From assembly GCA_035527155.1 (NCBI GenBank), contig DATLBB010000127.1, positions 1 through 13,031 on the forward strand: a stretch of DNA of 13,031 nucleotides. Reading direction: 5' to 3'. Both the position numbers and the translations under genes were made by a program. Below are positions 1 through 7,376 of this stretch, in pieces; position 1 is the first letter of the stretch, and every line of letters begins with the position of its first letter. A model generated the notes under the pieces. The model did no database searches. It saw only the letters and a list, made by a program, of their open reading frames with translations, and was not told the origin of the DNA. This DNA comes from CS2-K091 sp035527155. GTDB lineage: Bacteria > Planctomycetota > Phycisphaerae > Sedimentisphaerales > Anaerobacaceae.

Positions 1-261
1 TCACGCGGTTCGCACCTTGTCCTTGTGGAGGATGGGGCCGAAATTCACCCCGACATTACTAACAAAACAACCGGTAAAGCCTTGAAATTCAAACCTGAAC
101 AAGAACAGTTAAGAAATTCGATATTGCAGATTGAATACGACCCGGACGAGCCCGATTTGTTCCGGTGCAGCAATATTGAACTAAGGCCGACGCCAACCGA
201 CAGGAAAGCCTTTGAGCTCACCTGGCAGGATTACAGGGAAGGAAAAATTTACGGGCCTTGA
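1..261 (+). CDS. C-terminal end of an unrecognised protein (5' truncated by window edge)
   Basis: The frame is open from base 1 to the TGA at 259-261, giving 86 residues with no start that must be used; a GTG at 25 is possible, but the open frame runs through it, so the gene most likely begins outside the window. The fragment is hydrophilic and acidic, with YDPDEPDLFR in the middle and an end reading FELTWQDYREGKIYGP. It has no membrane segment, no cysteine pair and no motif I recognise. It is followed closely by mtnA on the same strand, so the two may share a transcript. I cannot assign a function. Confidence 0.6.
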   Translation, partial: SRGSHLVLVEDGAEIHPDITNKTTGKALKFKPEQEQLRNSILQIEYDPDEPDLFRCSNIELRPTPTDRKAFELTWQDYREGKIYGP

Positions 262-320
262 GGATAAGACCGATAAGTAATGTAAATCGGATACAGGGCG
301 AAAGTGACAATATAGGAAAT

Positions 321-1418
321 ATGATTGCTCAGACACTTAAATGGGTTGGCGGTGTCGAAGGTTTCTTAGAGCTTATCGACCAGCGGCGGCTGCCCCGTGA
401 CTTTGTCAAATTGCAGTGCCGGAATATCAAGCAGCTCGATGAAGCGATAAAGACGCTTGCCGTGCGCGGCGCCCCGGCCATAGGTGTTTCGGCAGCTTAC
501 GGGCTGGTTTTGGGTATGCAAACCACTGCCGGCCATCCCCAAGCTGCGATTGAGGCTGCCACCAACAAACAAAAGCTGGAGTGGGGACTTACGGTCCTGG
601 CTAATTCGTCCGAGTATCTTGCATCATCGCGTCCGACTGCTGTAAACTTGTTTTGGGCGCTGGACAGGGTCCGGCGAACCGCTGAGCATTTTGTTGCAAG
701 TGAGCCGGAGGCAAAGTTACAGGCACTGGGAGAGGTTGTTTTAGCTGAGGCAAACGCTATTTATCAGGAAGATGTGGATATGTGCCGGCGAATTGGAGAA
801 AACGGAAAGAAGTTCATTACGGACGGTAGTGGCATCTTGACACACTGTAACGCCGGAGCGCTTGCGACCGCGGGACAGGGGACAGCCCTGTCGGTGATAT
901 TTGAGGCGCATAAAAAGGGCAGGAAATTCACGGTCTACGTGGATGAGACCAGGCCGCTGCTGCAGGGCGCCCGGCTGACAGCATGGGAGTTGAAACAAGC
1001 GGGCATTGATGCTATACTTATATGCGATAATATGGCCGGGTGGCTGATGAAGCAGGGACATATTAGCGCGGTGATAACCGGTGCCGACCGAATCGCTGCA
1101 AACGGTGACGCCGCAAACAAGATAGGGACATATAGTTTGAGTATTCTGGCAAAAGAGCACAACATACCTTTTTATATCGCAGCACCATCAAGCACATTTG
1201 ACTTGAGCATTAAAGACGGTAGCCAAATACCCATCGAGGAAAGGGCCGCCGAAGAGGTAACAACGTTTGCAAAAACGCAAATCGCTCCCGATGGAATTAA
1301 CGTGTGCAATCCCGCTTTTGACGTTACAGATGCGGCGAATATCACCGCTATTATCACTGAAAAGGGAGTCATTGAAGACCCCGATGCCGACAGCATCGCC
1401 AAACATTTGAGGTCTTAA
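321..1418 (+). CDS. mtnA: S-methyl-5-thioribose-1-phosphate isomerase (MtnA)
   Basis: Cytoplasmic enzyme of the methionine salvage pathway that converts methylthioribose-1-phosphate (aldose) to methylthioribulose-1-phosphate. It belongs to the eIF2B alpha/beta/delta-like superfamily. The 365-residue length is normal for the family. Hallmarks in order: LDQ-type motif LIDQRRLP near residue 18, RGAPAIG at 49-55, the catalytic cysteine in THCNAG (Cys176), and GADRIAANGDAANKIGTY with the catalytic aspartate at 256. I chose ATG 321 because homology begins just after it and an AGGA lies 4-7 bases upstream. A TTG at 258, overlapping the previous stop, would add 21 residues with no family similarity. 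The next gene starts 4 bases after the stop, so they are probably co-transcribed. No other salvage gene is visible here; some lineages use MtnA alone in variant shunts, so the pathway cannot be fixed from this window. Confidence 0.96.
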   Translation: MIAQTLKWVGGVEGFLELIDQRRLPRDFVKLQCRNIKQLDEAIKTLAVRGAPAIGVSAAYGLVLGMQTTAGHPQAAIEAATNKQKLEWGLTVLANSSEYLASSRPTAVNLFWALDRVRRTAEHFVASEPEAKLQALGEVVLAEANAIYQEDVDMCRRIGENGKKFITDGSGILTHCNAGALATAGQGTALSVIFEAHKKGRKFTVYVDETRPLLQGARLTAWELKQAGIDAILICDNMAGWLMKQGHISAVITGADRIAANGDAANKIGTYSLSILAKEHNIPFYIAAPSSTFDLSIKDGSQIPIEERAAEEVTTFAKTQIAPDGINVCNPAFDVTDAANITAIITEKGVIEDPDADSIAKHLRS

Positions 1419-1422
1419 GCTT

Positions 1423-2871
1423 ATGGATGAGACAGCAAATCACACTTCTCAGCCTTTGCAAACCGATGTCGCCGGGCAATCGAACGAAAAGCAGCTACTG
1501 CGCTGGCGAAAACGCAACGCATATTATTACAGGTGGCTAAACAAAATTTATAAATTCGTCGTTCGTCCAAACAGCAGAGTTTTGCATGTCGGCTGTGAGT
1601 GCGGAGACCTTCTGGCTGCGGTTGAGCCGTCATACGGCGTAGGAATTGATACCGACCCTGCGGCTATTGAGCTGGCTAAAAAAAGATTTCCGCATCTAAA
1701 ATTCTATGCAGCAGATCCGCACGAATTGAATGTCGATGAAAAATTTGATTACGTTCTGATATGCAACTCACTTGGCCGATGGCACGACATTCAGCAAGTT
1801 TTGGAGCGTATTCATCCGGCAACTTCCGAAAGCACACGGATTGTAATAACCTACTATAATTATCTTTGGGAATGGATTTTGCGGCTGGGCTCGCGTTTGA
1901 GGATTCGTCGGCCTCTGGCCCACCAGAACTGGCTGCCGCCGGCTGACATCGCGAATCTGCTCAACCTGGCCAACTTTGAGGTTATTCGAATGGATTCTTT
2001 CCTGCTGATGCCGAAACGCGTCCCCCCATTGACAACCCTCTGCAATTATTTTCTTTCTCTGCTGCCGGGTATTAGATTCTTTAACATGGTCAATCTGCTG
2101 GTAGCTCGTCCCGCTTCTGCCGCTCAGCGCGATGAGGATTTGTCTGTCTCTGTAATAGTGCCGTGCAGAAACGAGCGTGGTAATATTGAAGATGTGGTAA
2201 CACGTGTCCCCAAAATGGGACGGGAAACAGAGATAATCTTCGTCGACGGCAACAGCACCGATGGCACGCCCGAGGAAATAGAACGCCTGATTAAACAACA
2301 TCCGGAACGCGGCATTCGTTTGGTCGCTCAGGGAGATGGAGTGGGTAAAGGCGATGCCGTGAGAAAAGGATTTGATGCTGCAAAGGCAGATGTGCTGGTT
2401 ATCCAGGATGCGGACTTAACAGCTCCGCCGGAAGATTTGCCGAAGTTCTTCAGAGCGCTGCGTGACGGTAAAGGTGAGTTCATCAACGGCTCCCGTCTCG
2501 TCTATCCGATGGAGAAGCAGGCAATGCGCTTCCTAAACCATCTTGGAAACAAGTTTTTCGGCACATTGTTCACGTGGCTGTTAGGCCAAAGATTCAGAGA
2601 TACCCTTTGCGGCACGAAGATGATTCACAGGAAGGACTACGAGTTAATAGCGGCCAACCGTTCGTATTTTGGCGATTTCGACCCCTTTGGGGATTTTGAC
2701 CTCATTTTCGGAGCGATAAAGCAAAACCTCAAGGTCGTCGAGGTGCCGGTAACTTATCACGCACGAACCTATGGCACAACAAATATCAGCCGCTTCAAAC
2801 ATGGCTGGCTGCTGCTTAAGATGAGCTGGATAGCATTTAAGAAAATCAAGTGGCTGGGAAAGGCACGTTGA
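1423..2871 (+). CDS. Bifunctional class I SAM methyltransferase / GT2 glycosyltransferase (DPM1-like) fusion
   Basis: A 482-residue two-domain protein. Residues about 1-230 form a class I SAM-dependent methyltransferase: glycine-rich motif VLHVGCECGDLL (53-64), the acidic ribose-binding GIDTDP (74-79), and the strand FDYVLICNSLGRW. Residues about 240-482 form a GT-A fold glycosyltransferase family 2: SVIVPCRNE (243-251), FVDGNSTDGT (273-282), the DxD-type QDADL (328-332), and DTLCGTKM (393-400) as in dolichyl-phosphate mannose/glucose synthases. There is no C-terminal membrane anchor. By family, the second half would load a sugar from a nucleotide donor onto polyprenyl phosphate at the inner membrane face; the methyl acceptor of the first half is unknown. 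It starts 4 bases after mtnA and ends 7 bases before the next methyltransferase. The membrane GT-C enzyme further down is a plausible user of its product (inference). Confidence 0.9.
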   Translation: MDETANHTSQPLQTDVAGQSNEKQLLRWRKRNAYYYRWLNKIYKFVVRPNSRVLHVGCECGDLLAAVEPSYGVGIDTDPAAIELAKKRFPHLKFYAADPHELNVDEKFDYVLICNSLGRWHDIQQVLERIHPATSESTRIVITYYNYLWEWILRLGSRLRIRRPLAHQNWLPPADIANLLNLANFEVIRMDSFLLMPKRVPPLTTLCNYFLSLLPGIRFFNMVNLLVARPASAAQRDEDLSVSVIVPCRNERGNIEDVVTRVPKMGRETEIIFVDGNSTDGTPEEIERLIKQHPERGIRLVAQGDGVGKGDAVRKGFDAAKADVLVIQDADLTAPPEDLPKFFRALRDGKGEFINGSRLVYPMEKQAMRFLNHLGNKFFGTLFTWLLGQRFRDTLCGTKMIHRKDYELIAANRSYFGDFDPFGDFDLIFGAIKQNLKVVEVPVTYHARTYGTTNISRFKHGWLLLKMSWIAFKKIKWLGKAR

Positions 2872-2878
2872 AATAACT

Positions 2879-3685
2879 ATGAGCATTATTGAATGGCTCA
2901 AGCTGCCCGAAACAAGGCGTGTCAAGGACCTTGACGACCCCGCTACTACCCTGCTGCATGCTGAGATTGTACAGAAAAAGCCGTTTCTCAAAAAACTATA
3001 TATTGATTTTTATAAACAATTTGGAAAGGCGGTACTCCGCTTGGGGACGCCTCACGGCGCTGAATCTGAAAAGAAGGTGCTTGTTGAACTTGGCAGCGGC
3101 GGAGGCTTTATTAAAGAAGTAATTGACAGCGTAATTACGTCCGATATCCTCGAGTTGCCGAATGTCGACAAGGTCTTCTCGGCCCTTGATATGCCCTTCG
3201 AAGATACAAGTGTTGACGCTTTCTTTATGTTTGATGTCCTTCATCATATTACCGACCCGGGGGCGTTTTTCAGGGAGGCCATACGGTGTCTCAAGCTCTC
3301 CGGCAAAATCGTTATGATTGAACCTGCAAATACATTGTGGGCAAGGTTCATCTACAAAAACTTTCATCACGAGCTTTTTGACCCGCAGGCACAGTGGGAG
3401 CTGGAAGAGGTCGGGCCTGTTTCGCATGGAAATGGCGCAATGCCGTGGATAATCTTTTCGCGCGACCGCCGGATTTTCGAAAAGGAATTTCCACAGCTTC
3501 GAATTGTCAGAATGCGCAATCATACACCACTGCGATATTTGCTCAGCGGCGGCCTGACGCTGCGACAACTTCTACCTTCCTTTACTTATCCACTTATTAA
3601 AGCTACAGAATATATATTGTCCCCAATAAATAATCTGCTGGGGATGTTTCAAACAATAGAGCTGGAGAAAACGGCAGCCGGGTAA
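2879..3685 (+). CDS. Class I SAM-dependent methyltransferase (Methyltransf_11-like)
   Basis: A 268-residue soluble protein. Motif I is VLVELGSGGGF at 67-77. It is followed by an acidic loop, SALDMPFEDTSVDAFFMFDVLHHI, at about 101-124 (motifs II-III of small-molecule methyltransferases), and by LKLSGKIVMIEP at 138-149. The C-terminal third (about 180-268) is less typical and carries a moderately hydrophobic stretch near 215-255 without a clear transmembrane helix. It begins 7 bases after the GT2 fusion, with only a weak AAAGG about 15 bases upstream, so translational coupling is likely. The acceptor cannot be told from sequence. Its place among glycosyltransferases suggests a sugar, lipid carrier or surface glycan (inference). 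Confidence 0.88.
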   Translation: MSIIEWLKLPETRRVKDLDDPATTLLHAEIVQKKPFLKKLYIDFYKQFGKAVLRLGTPHGAESEKKVLVELGSGGGFIKEVIDSVITSDILELPNVDKVFSALDMPFEDTSVDAFFMFDVLHHITDPGAFFREAIRCLKLSGKIVMIEPANTLWARFIYKNFHHELFDPQAQWELEEVGPVSHGNGAMPWIIFSRDRRIFEKEFPQLRIVRMRNHTPLRYLLSGGLTLRQLLPSFTYPLIKATEYILSPINNLLGMFQTIELEKTAAG

Positions 3686-3727
3686 AAAGTAAAATTGCCG
3701 GCGTTTTGTTCTCCATAACGTGTTGCG

Positions 3728-4621
3728 ATGCAAAGAAAAAAAACAAAGAAAAGAAGAGGTAAAGGCACAAAGGCGCTCAAGCCGACGCGATTAACCATGA
3801 CCCAAATTAAGATGTTCTTTGGCCAAATACTTTACCGTCTGGTACATCTTATATGTCGTGAAGATAAACGCATTATTGTCCGAAATGGGATTAAATATGA
3901 GATTGATTTATCGGAAGGTATGGATTTATCGCTGTTCCTATTCGGGAATTTTCAAAAGCATGTTTCTCAGAATAAATATTTATCTTTGCCCCAAGACGCT
4001 ATTATCTTCGATGTAGGAGCAAATTCAGGGATAATGAGTTTACAATTTGCAAAGCTGGTTCCTTTGGGTAAAGTATATTCATTTGAGCCTACTTTTTATG
4101 CTTTCTCCAAATTAGAAAAAAATCTGGAATTAAATCCCGAACTTGCAGAACGTATAGTTGCTATTCAAAGCTTCGTGTCTTCAAGTACATCTGAAGAACC
4201 TAATATTAAGGCTTATGCAAGCTGGAAGGTCGGAGGTACGGCAGAAGGCGTTAAACATCGAGTTCATGGTGGGATAGAAAAATCTGCCGAGCGAATAGGA
4301 GCAGTATGCCTGGATGATTTTTGTGAGCAAAATGAAATTAAAAGGTTAGACTTTATTAAAATAGATACTGACGGACATGAATTTGAGGTTTTAAAGGGGG
4401 CCAAAAAAGTCATTAACGAGTTTAGCCCTATTATTATTTTTGAAATTGGGATATATTTAATGGATGAGAGGAGTATTGTTTTTTCAGACTATTTGAAGTT
4501 TTTTGATTCCTCAGGTTATTCTTTATTCAATAGTAAAAACTTAAAAAAAATAAACGCACATAATTATCACAAGCATATTCCATTAAAAGGAACGATTGAT
4601 ATTTTAGCAGTATCCAATTGA
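3728..4621 (+). CDS. FkbM family methyltransferase
   Basis: A 297-residue SAM-dependent methyltransferase. FkbM hallmarks are all present: IFDVGANSG (93-101), YSFEPTFYAFSKLEKNL (about 117-133), LDDFCEQNEIKRLDFIKID (from about 195) and DTDGHEFEVLKGA (213-225). FkbM proteins mostly O-methylate sugars of natural products or surface polysaccharides. The first 20 residues are very Lys/Arg-rich (KKTKKRR, then KGTKALK) and precede the family similarity. No Shine-Dalgarno is visible before ATG 3728 or before the internal ATG at 3797 (residue 24), so the start is uncertain. Base composition is clearly more AT-rich than the neighbours: I count 17 G/C of 60 at 4441-4500 and 14 of 60 at 4501-4560, versus 37 of 60 in mtnA at 421-480. 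That suggests later acquisition. Confidence 0.92.
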   Translation: MQRKKTKKRRGKGTKALKPTRLTMTQIKMFFGQILYRLVHLICREDKRIIVRNGIKYEIDLSEGMDLSLFLFGNFQKHVSQNKYLSLPQDAIIFDVGANSGIMSLQFAKLVPLGKVYSFEPTFYAFSKLEKNLELNPELAERIVAIQSFVSSSTSEEPNIKAYASWKVGGTAEGVKHRVHGGIEKSAERIGAVCLDDFCEQNEIKRLDFIKIDTDGHEFEVLKGAKKVINEFSPIIIFEIGIYLMDERSIVFSDYLKFFDSSGYSLFNSKNLKKINAHNYHKHIPLKGTIDILAVSN

Positions 4622-4776
4622 ATCTGGAAAAATATGTGTTGTCTGCAACCAATGATTGATTAGGCACGTTTTAAGCAATAGAGATGGAAAAGGTTAATCG
4701 ATGTTTAATTGCTAACAAGAGCACGTTCCGGTCATCAGTAACAATCTTTGGGTGATTAATATTGATCAAGAACGCC

Positions 4777-6621
4777 ATGGGCAAAAGGAAGGTCAAAAAG
4801 TTCAGGCCAAAAGTCGGTAGACAGGCGTCGAAAGGCGCAAGTTTAGACTACGCTAAAGAAATAGATACAGAGGAACTCGCCAAACGGGAAAAGTACTTCG
4901 AGTTTTTCGTAGCAGCAGTTTTTCTTGCTTTTGGTATCTATCACTCGGTTCTATATTTCGGGCATCAGGTTGTTCCCACTTCGGATTTCCCAGCCTTTAC
5001 TCAGACCGGCCATGAGCTTTTATCTTTGAAGCTCCCTTCTTCTTTCAAACGCGCTCCGGTTCTTGGTTTGTTGCAAGCCCTTCTTTCCTATTTGGTTGGC
5101 GGTCAGCATCCCGACCTGACTGCCGGTTGGCTGCTCAACGGGCTGTTGCATCCCTTTAATCTAATCTTACTGTGGCTCGTAGGCAAAAAAATCGTCGGTC
5201 GATCAGCCTTGTGGGTCGCAATCATTGCAATAATCAATCCTTGTTCAATCCAGTTGCTGACTGATCCTATCGTGGAAACAACACTGCTGTTCTTTGTGCT
5301 GCTTACTTTCTATTTTATTTTTAGACGTTCGAACTGGTGTTATCTTTTCGCGTCGATAACAACAATGGTACGATATGAAGGGGCGGCATTGATCCTGGCT
5401 GCATTTGTTATGGATATGATACACCGTCAGAGCAAGCGGGAGAGGATTCGGGCTTTGCTTTATTCAGCAATGGCGACTGTCCCTTTGGCGCTTTGGATGG
5501 CAGGTACCTTTTTGAACTGGCGGGCAGAAGGGGTAGGCCATTATTTAAGCGTGTTGTTCTCAGACAAGTACACAAAACTGCACGATGCACCAATCGAGAC
5601 CAGAATCGGTGTGGTGAAGCATATGAATGTATTGTGGGGCATAGGATTTCGCCCATTGTTGATGCCGTATGCGGGTGCGGGCAAAGGTTTTGTAGAAGGG
5701 CTCTGGAGCCTAAGTAAGATTCTTGCGACTGTTAGCTTCTTCTTTGGCTCTATCTATGGATTGTGCAAGCGCAAGTGGAATATACTGGCATTGCTTTTAC
5801 TCTTTGTACCGTATTTTTTGGTTCACGCACGGTTCCAGGCTACGCTTGCAAGATACTATGCCCCTGTTTTTTGGATAGCGCTATTGATATGCTGGTTTGG
5901 TTTACAGGGGTTTTGGAAACTTATAGATAGAAATGACCGGGCACCCAAAGCCCTTGTACTTATATCACAGGCTTTAGCAGTGGTAATAGCAATTATTTGG
6001 CTCGTTTCGCTTATTCCTTACTTATCCAGAATATCTCGAGTGAGCACTACATCAGCTTCTCTTCCATATGTGACAATGATATTGGTGGCAATTATTTTCA
6101 CTGTACGAATTTTTATTTATAAATTCAGGCACCTTTTGCGGGAACTTTCTATATTATCATTGGCATGCTTGTTTATTGTGTCAAATCAATTTGCGCTTGT
6201 TCAGACGGTGGGAAATGGACAGCATAATATAGAGTTTAAGCTTTTGGCAGATTGGTATGTTGCTAATGCAAAGCCGGGTGAAAAACTACTCACCACACTG
6301 CCACATATCGCAAGGATATTTGCTCCTGAGCACAGCGATTCTTTCCTCTGGCTCGGAAGTATTAAGGCTGAAAGTCCGTCTGATTTCGTCAGGAAATGTT
6401 ATGCTGAAAATATTAGCTACGTTGCCTGGGATTCCAGACTTGGATTCAGCTCTGGAGACCCATATTATAAGCTTTGGGGTCTAAAGAATATAGCTATGTT
6501 AGCAGAGCCGCGGAGTATTGGGGTGTATGATTTCATCACGCAGATACAGGTGAGTAAAAGACGATTTATAAACGTTTTCCGCTTGCGAAAGCTTTCGCTG
6601 GGCCTGCCTTCGAAACAATAA
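4777..6621 (+). CDS. Multi-pass membrane glycosyltransferase, GT-C type
   Basis: A 614-residue integral membrane protein. A basic cytoplasmic N-terminus (GKRKVKKFRPK) is followed by about ten or more hydrophobic helices, the first near 41-63 (FFVAAVFLAFGIY), and a soluble C-terminal domain from about 475. The acidic SDFPAF just after helix 1 (Asp70), LKLPSSFKRAPVLGLLQALL, and MVRYEGAALILAAF at about 197-210 fit the GT-C layout (ArnT/PMT/DUF-type enzymes). These take sugars from polyprenyl phosphate and work on the outer face of the membrane. I chose ATG 4777; a TTG at 4762 is preceded by GGTGAT at a good distance and would add five residues. The 140-base gap after fkbM holds no clear promoter. 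Donor, acceptor and exact family are not determinable; catalytic assignment rests on layout, not on strong motifs. Confidence 0.8.
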   Translation: MGKRKVKKFRPKVGRQASKGASLDYAKEIDTEELAKREKYFEFFVAAVFLAFGIYHSVLYFGHQVVPTSDFPAFTQTGHELLSLKLPSSFKRAPVLGLLQALLSYLVGGQHPDLTAGWLLNGLLHPFNLILLWLVGKKIVGRSALWVAIIAIINPCSIQLLTDPIVETTLLFFVLLTFYFIFRRSNWCYLFASITTMVRYEGAALILAAFVMDMIHRQSKRERIRALLYSAMATVPLALWMAGTFLNWRAEGVGHYLSVLFSDKYTKLHDAPIETRIGVVKHMNVLWGIGFRPLLMPYAGAGKGFVEGLWSLSKILATVSFFFGSIYGLCKRKWNILALLLLFVPYFLVHARFQATLARYYAPVFWIALLICWFGLQGFWKLIDRNDRAPKALVLISQALAVVIAIIWLVSLIPYLSRISRVSTTSASLPYVTMILVAIIFTVRIFIYKFRHLLRELSILSLACLFIVSNQFALVQTVGNGQHNIEFKLLADWYVANAKPGEKLLTTLPHIARIFAPEHSDSFLWLGSIKAESPSDFVRKCYAENISYVAWDSRLGFSSGDPYYKLWGLKNIAMLAEPRSIGVYDFITQIQVSKRRFINVFRLRKLSLGLPSKQ

Positions 6622-6652
6622 TATACGCCGAGCCGGGACTTTATGTGAAAGA

Positions 6653-6922
6653 TCAATTTACCGCCACGACCTCTTTGACCTCAGGCACCTTTTCCTTTAA
6701 CATTCTTTCAATGCCCATTTTCATCGTCATCGCAGCGCCAGGGCAGCCCTGGCAGGCCCCCTGCAGGCGGACCCTGACGGTATTATCATCATCGGTTCCC
6801 ACCAGTTCGACGTCACCGCCGTGGTCTTGCAGGGCCGGTCGAACCGCCTCAATTACTTGCTTGACCTTCTCTTCGAAGCTGTCTTCTGTTTTAGCTTCGC
6901 CGCAACCACATTTATCACACAT
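6653..6922 (-). CDS. NifU C-terminal-domain (Nfu-type) Fe-S cluster scaffold protein
   Basis: An 89-residue cytoplasmic protein made almost only of a NifU C-terminal domain: FEEKVKQVIEAVRPALQDHGGDVELV (16-41), then the cluster-binding CxxC in QGACQGCPGA (Cys57, Cys60). Such proteins carry and hand on Fe-S clusters. The start is ATG 6922, because an AGGAGA lies six bases upstream (plus-strand 6929-6934); a TTG at 6946 would run through that site. Unusual is the extreme N-terminus MCDKCGCGEAK, which adds three cysteines (2, 5, 7) absent from most stand-alone Nfu proteins. It converges on the GT-C gene with 31 bases between stops and is divergent from ilvB. IlvD, a Fe-S enzyme of the same pathway as ilvBN, is a possible client, but nothing here shows it. 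Confidence 0.93.
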   Translation of the reverse strand: MCDKCGCGEAKTEDSFEEKVKQVIEAVRPALQDHGGDVELVGTDDDNTVRVRLQGACQGCPGAAMTMKMGIERMLKEKVPEVKEVVAVN

Positions 6923-6947
6923 ACGAAGTCTCCTAATTTCGGTCAAA

Positions 6948-6987
6948 TGGTAATTAACTACTCACTAATTACCACTCACCAGTTACC
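6948..6987 (-). repeat. Degenerate 7-base tandem repeat / hairpin in the nifU leader
   Basis: Read on the minus strand, the bases between the nifU -10 box and its ribosome binding site run as successive heptamers GGTAACT, GGTGAGT, GGTAATT, AGTGAGT, AGTTAAT. The same stretch holds an inverted repeat: TGGTAATTA at 6948-6956 against TAATTACCA at 6966-6974, with nine bases between, and AGTTACCAT at 6981-6989 is an alternative partner. It resembles the short tandem heptamer repeats known from some bacteria. A function in the 5' untranslated region is possible but unproven. Confidence 0.6.
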
Positions 6988-7015
6988 ATTATATCAGCAA
7001 TTTGAGGGCGGGCAA
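6988..7015 (-). promoter_or_regulatory. Predicted sigma-70 promoter of the nifU-type gene (extended -10)
   Basis: On the minus strand the -10 is TATAAT (6993-6988) preceded by TGA, an extended -10. The -35 candidate is TTGCCC (7015-7010) with a 16-base spacer. The predicted start near 6981 leaves a leader of about 59 nt, consisting mostly of the heptamer repeat, before the AGGAGA site. Confidence 0.6.
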
Positions 7016-7105
7016 GCTATTTTTGTGGACAGTCTGGCAGCGTTCTTATTTTACACAGCAGCCAAAATTATTATTGGAAACCGTGCAAATTGCCGAAAAA
7101 AATGA

Positions 7106-7134
7106 TTGATAGATGGTGTTCGACCTTGTATAAT
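7106..7134 (+). promoter_or_regulatory. Predicted strong sigma-70 promoter of ilvBN
   Basis: TTGATA (7106-7111), a 17-base spacer, and a perfect TATAAT (7129-7134). Transcription would start at about 7141, exactly at the foot of the first leader hairpin, some 235 nt before the ilvB ATG. This placement also argues against the in-frame GTG at 7149 being a start codon, since there would be no room for a ribosome binding site. Confidence 0.75.
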
Positions 7135-7140
7135 ACTTCT

Positions 7141-7346
7141 GTATTTGTGTGAAAACATACAAATACAGGCCTGAGACCCCGCTGAAGCGGGTGATTACGG
7201 AATTATGGCAGGACTTCGAACCTTCGAGCGGTTCGATCGTTTTTCGGGCAAAAGCGATTGAGTCCTCGAAGCGGCCCAGCGGAGCCATAATTGGCCGGAA
7301 TAACGATAGGACCCCCATTTTGCGGCTTCCGGCAAAATGCGGCTCC
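7141..7346 (+). promoter_or_regulatory. Highly structured 5' leader RNA of ilvB (candidate cis-regulatory RNA)
   Basis: From the predicted transcript start, nearly all bases can be placed in helices. (1) 7141-7151 pairs with 7156-7166, 11 bp around an AAAA loop, with one G-U. (2) CCCGC 7178-7182 pairs with GCGGG 7187-7191, loop TGAA. (3) A three-way junction: AGGACT 7210-7215 with AGTCCT 7261-7266 encloses TCGAACC 7216-7222 with GGTTCGA 7230-7236, and 7237-7244 with 7250-7257 (one G-U), leaving only three junction bases. (4) GGAGCC 7281-7286 with GGCTCC 7341-7346 surrounds GCCGGAA 7294-7300 with TTCCGGC 7327-7333. An alternative 8-bp hairpin, CATTTTGC 7316-7323 with GCAAAATG 7332-7339, excludes the inner helix of (4), as expected of a switch. 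There is no T-tract terminator, so control of translation or RNA stability is likelier than attenuation. The frame is open through the leader, so a coding extension is a weaker alternative. Confidence 0.6.
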
Positions 7347-7376
7347 TGTGATGTTTATCAGGAAAGGAACAACGAA

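Noticed and set aside
321..2871. Functional link between mtnA and the methyltransferases through SAM by-products
   Set aside because: Class I methyltransferases release S-adenosylhomocysteine, not methylthioadenosine, so adjacency does not imply a shared pathway.
7171..7346. TPP riboswitch or T-box in the ilvB leader (a CTGAGA occurs at 7171-7176)
   Set aside because: The other conserved TPP elements are missing, and there is no T-box sequence of the GGGTGG.ACCGCG type and no terminator/antiterminator pair.
7149..7376. In-frame N-terminal extension of ilvB from GTG 7149 (76 residues)
   Set aside because: The predicted transcript start is only about eight bases upstream, leaving no ribosome binding site. 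The stretch has no family similarity and folds into strong helices, while ATG 7377 has a good AAAGGA.
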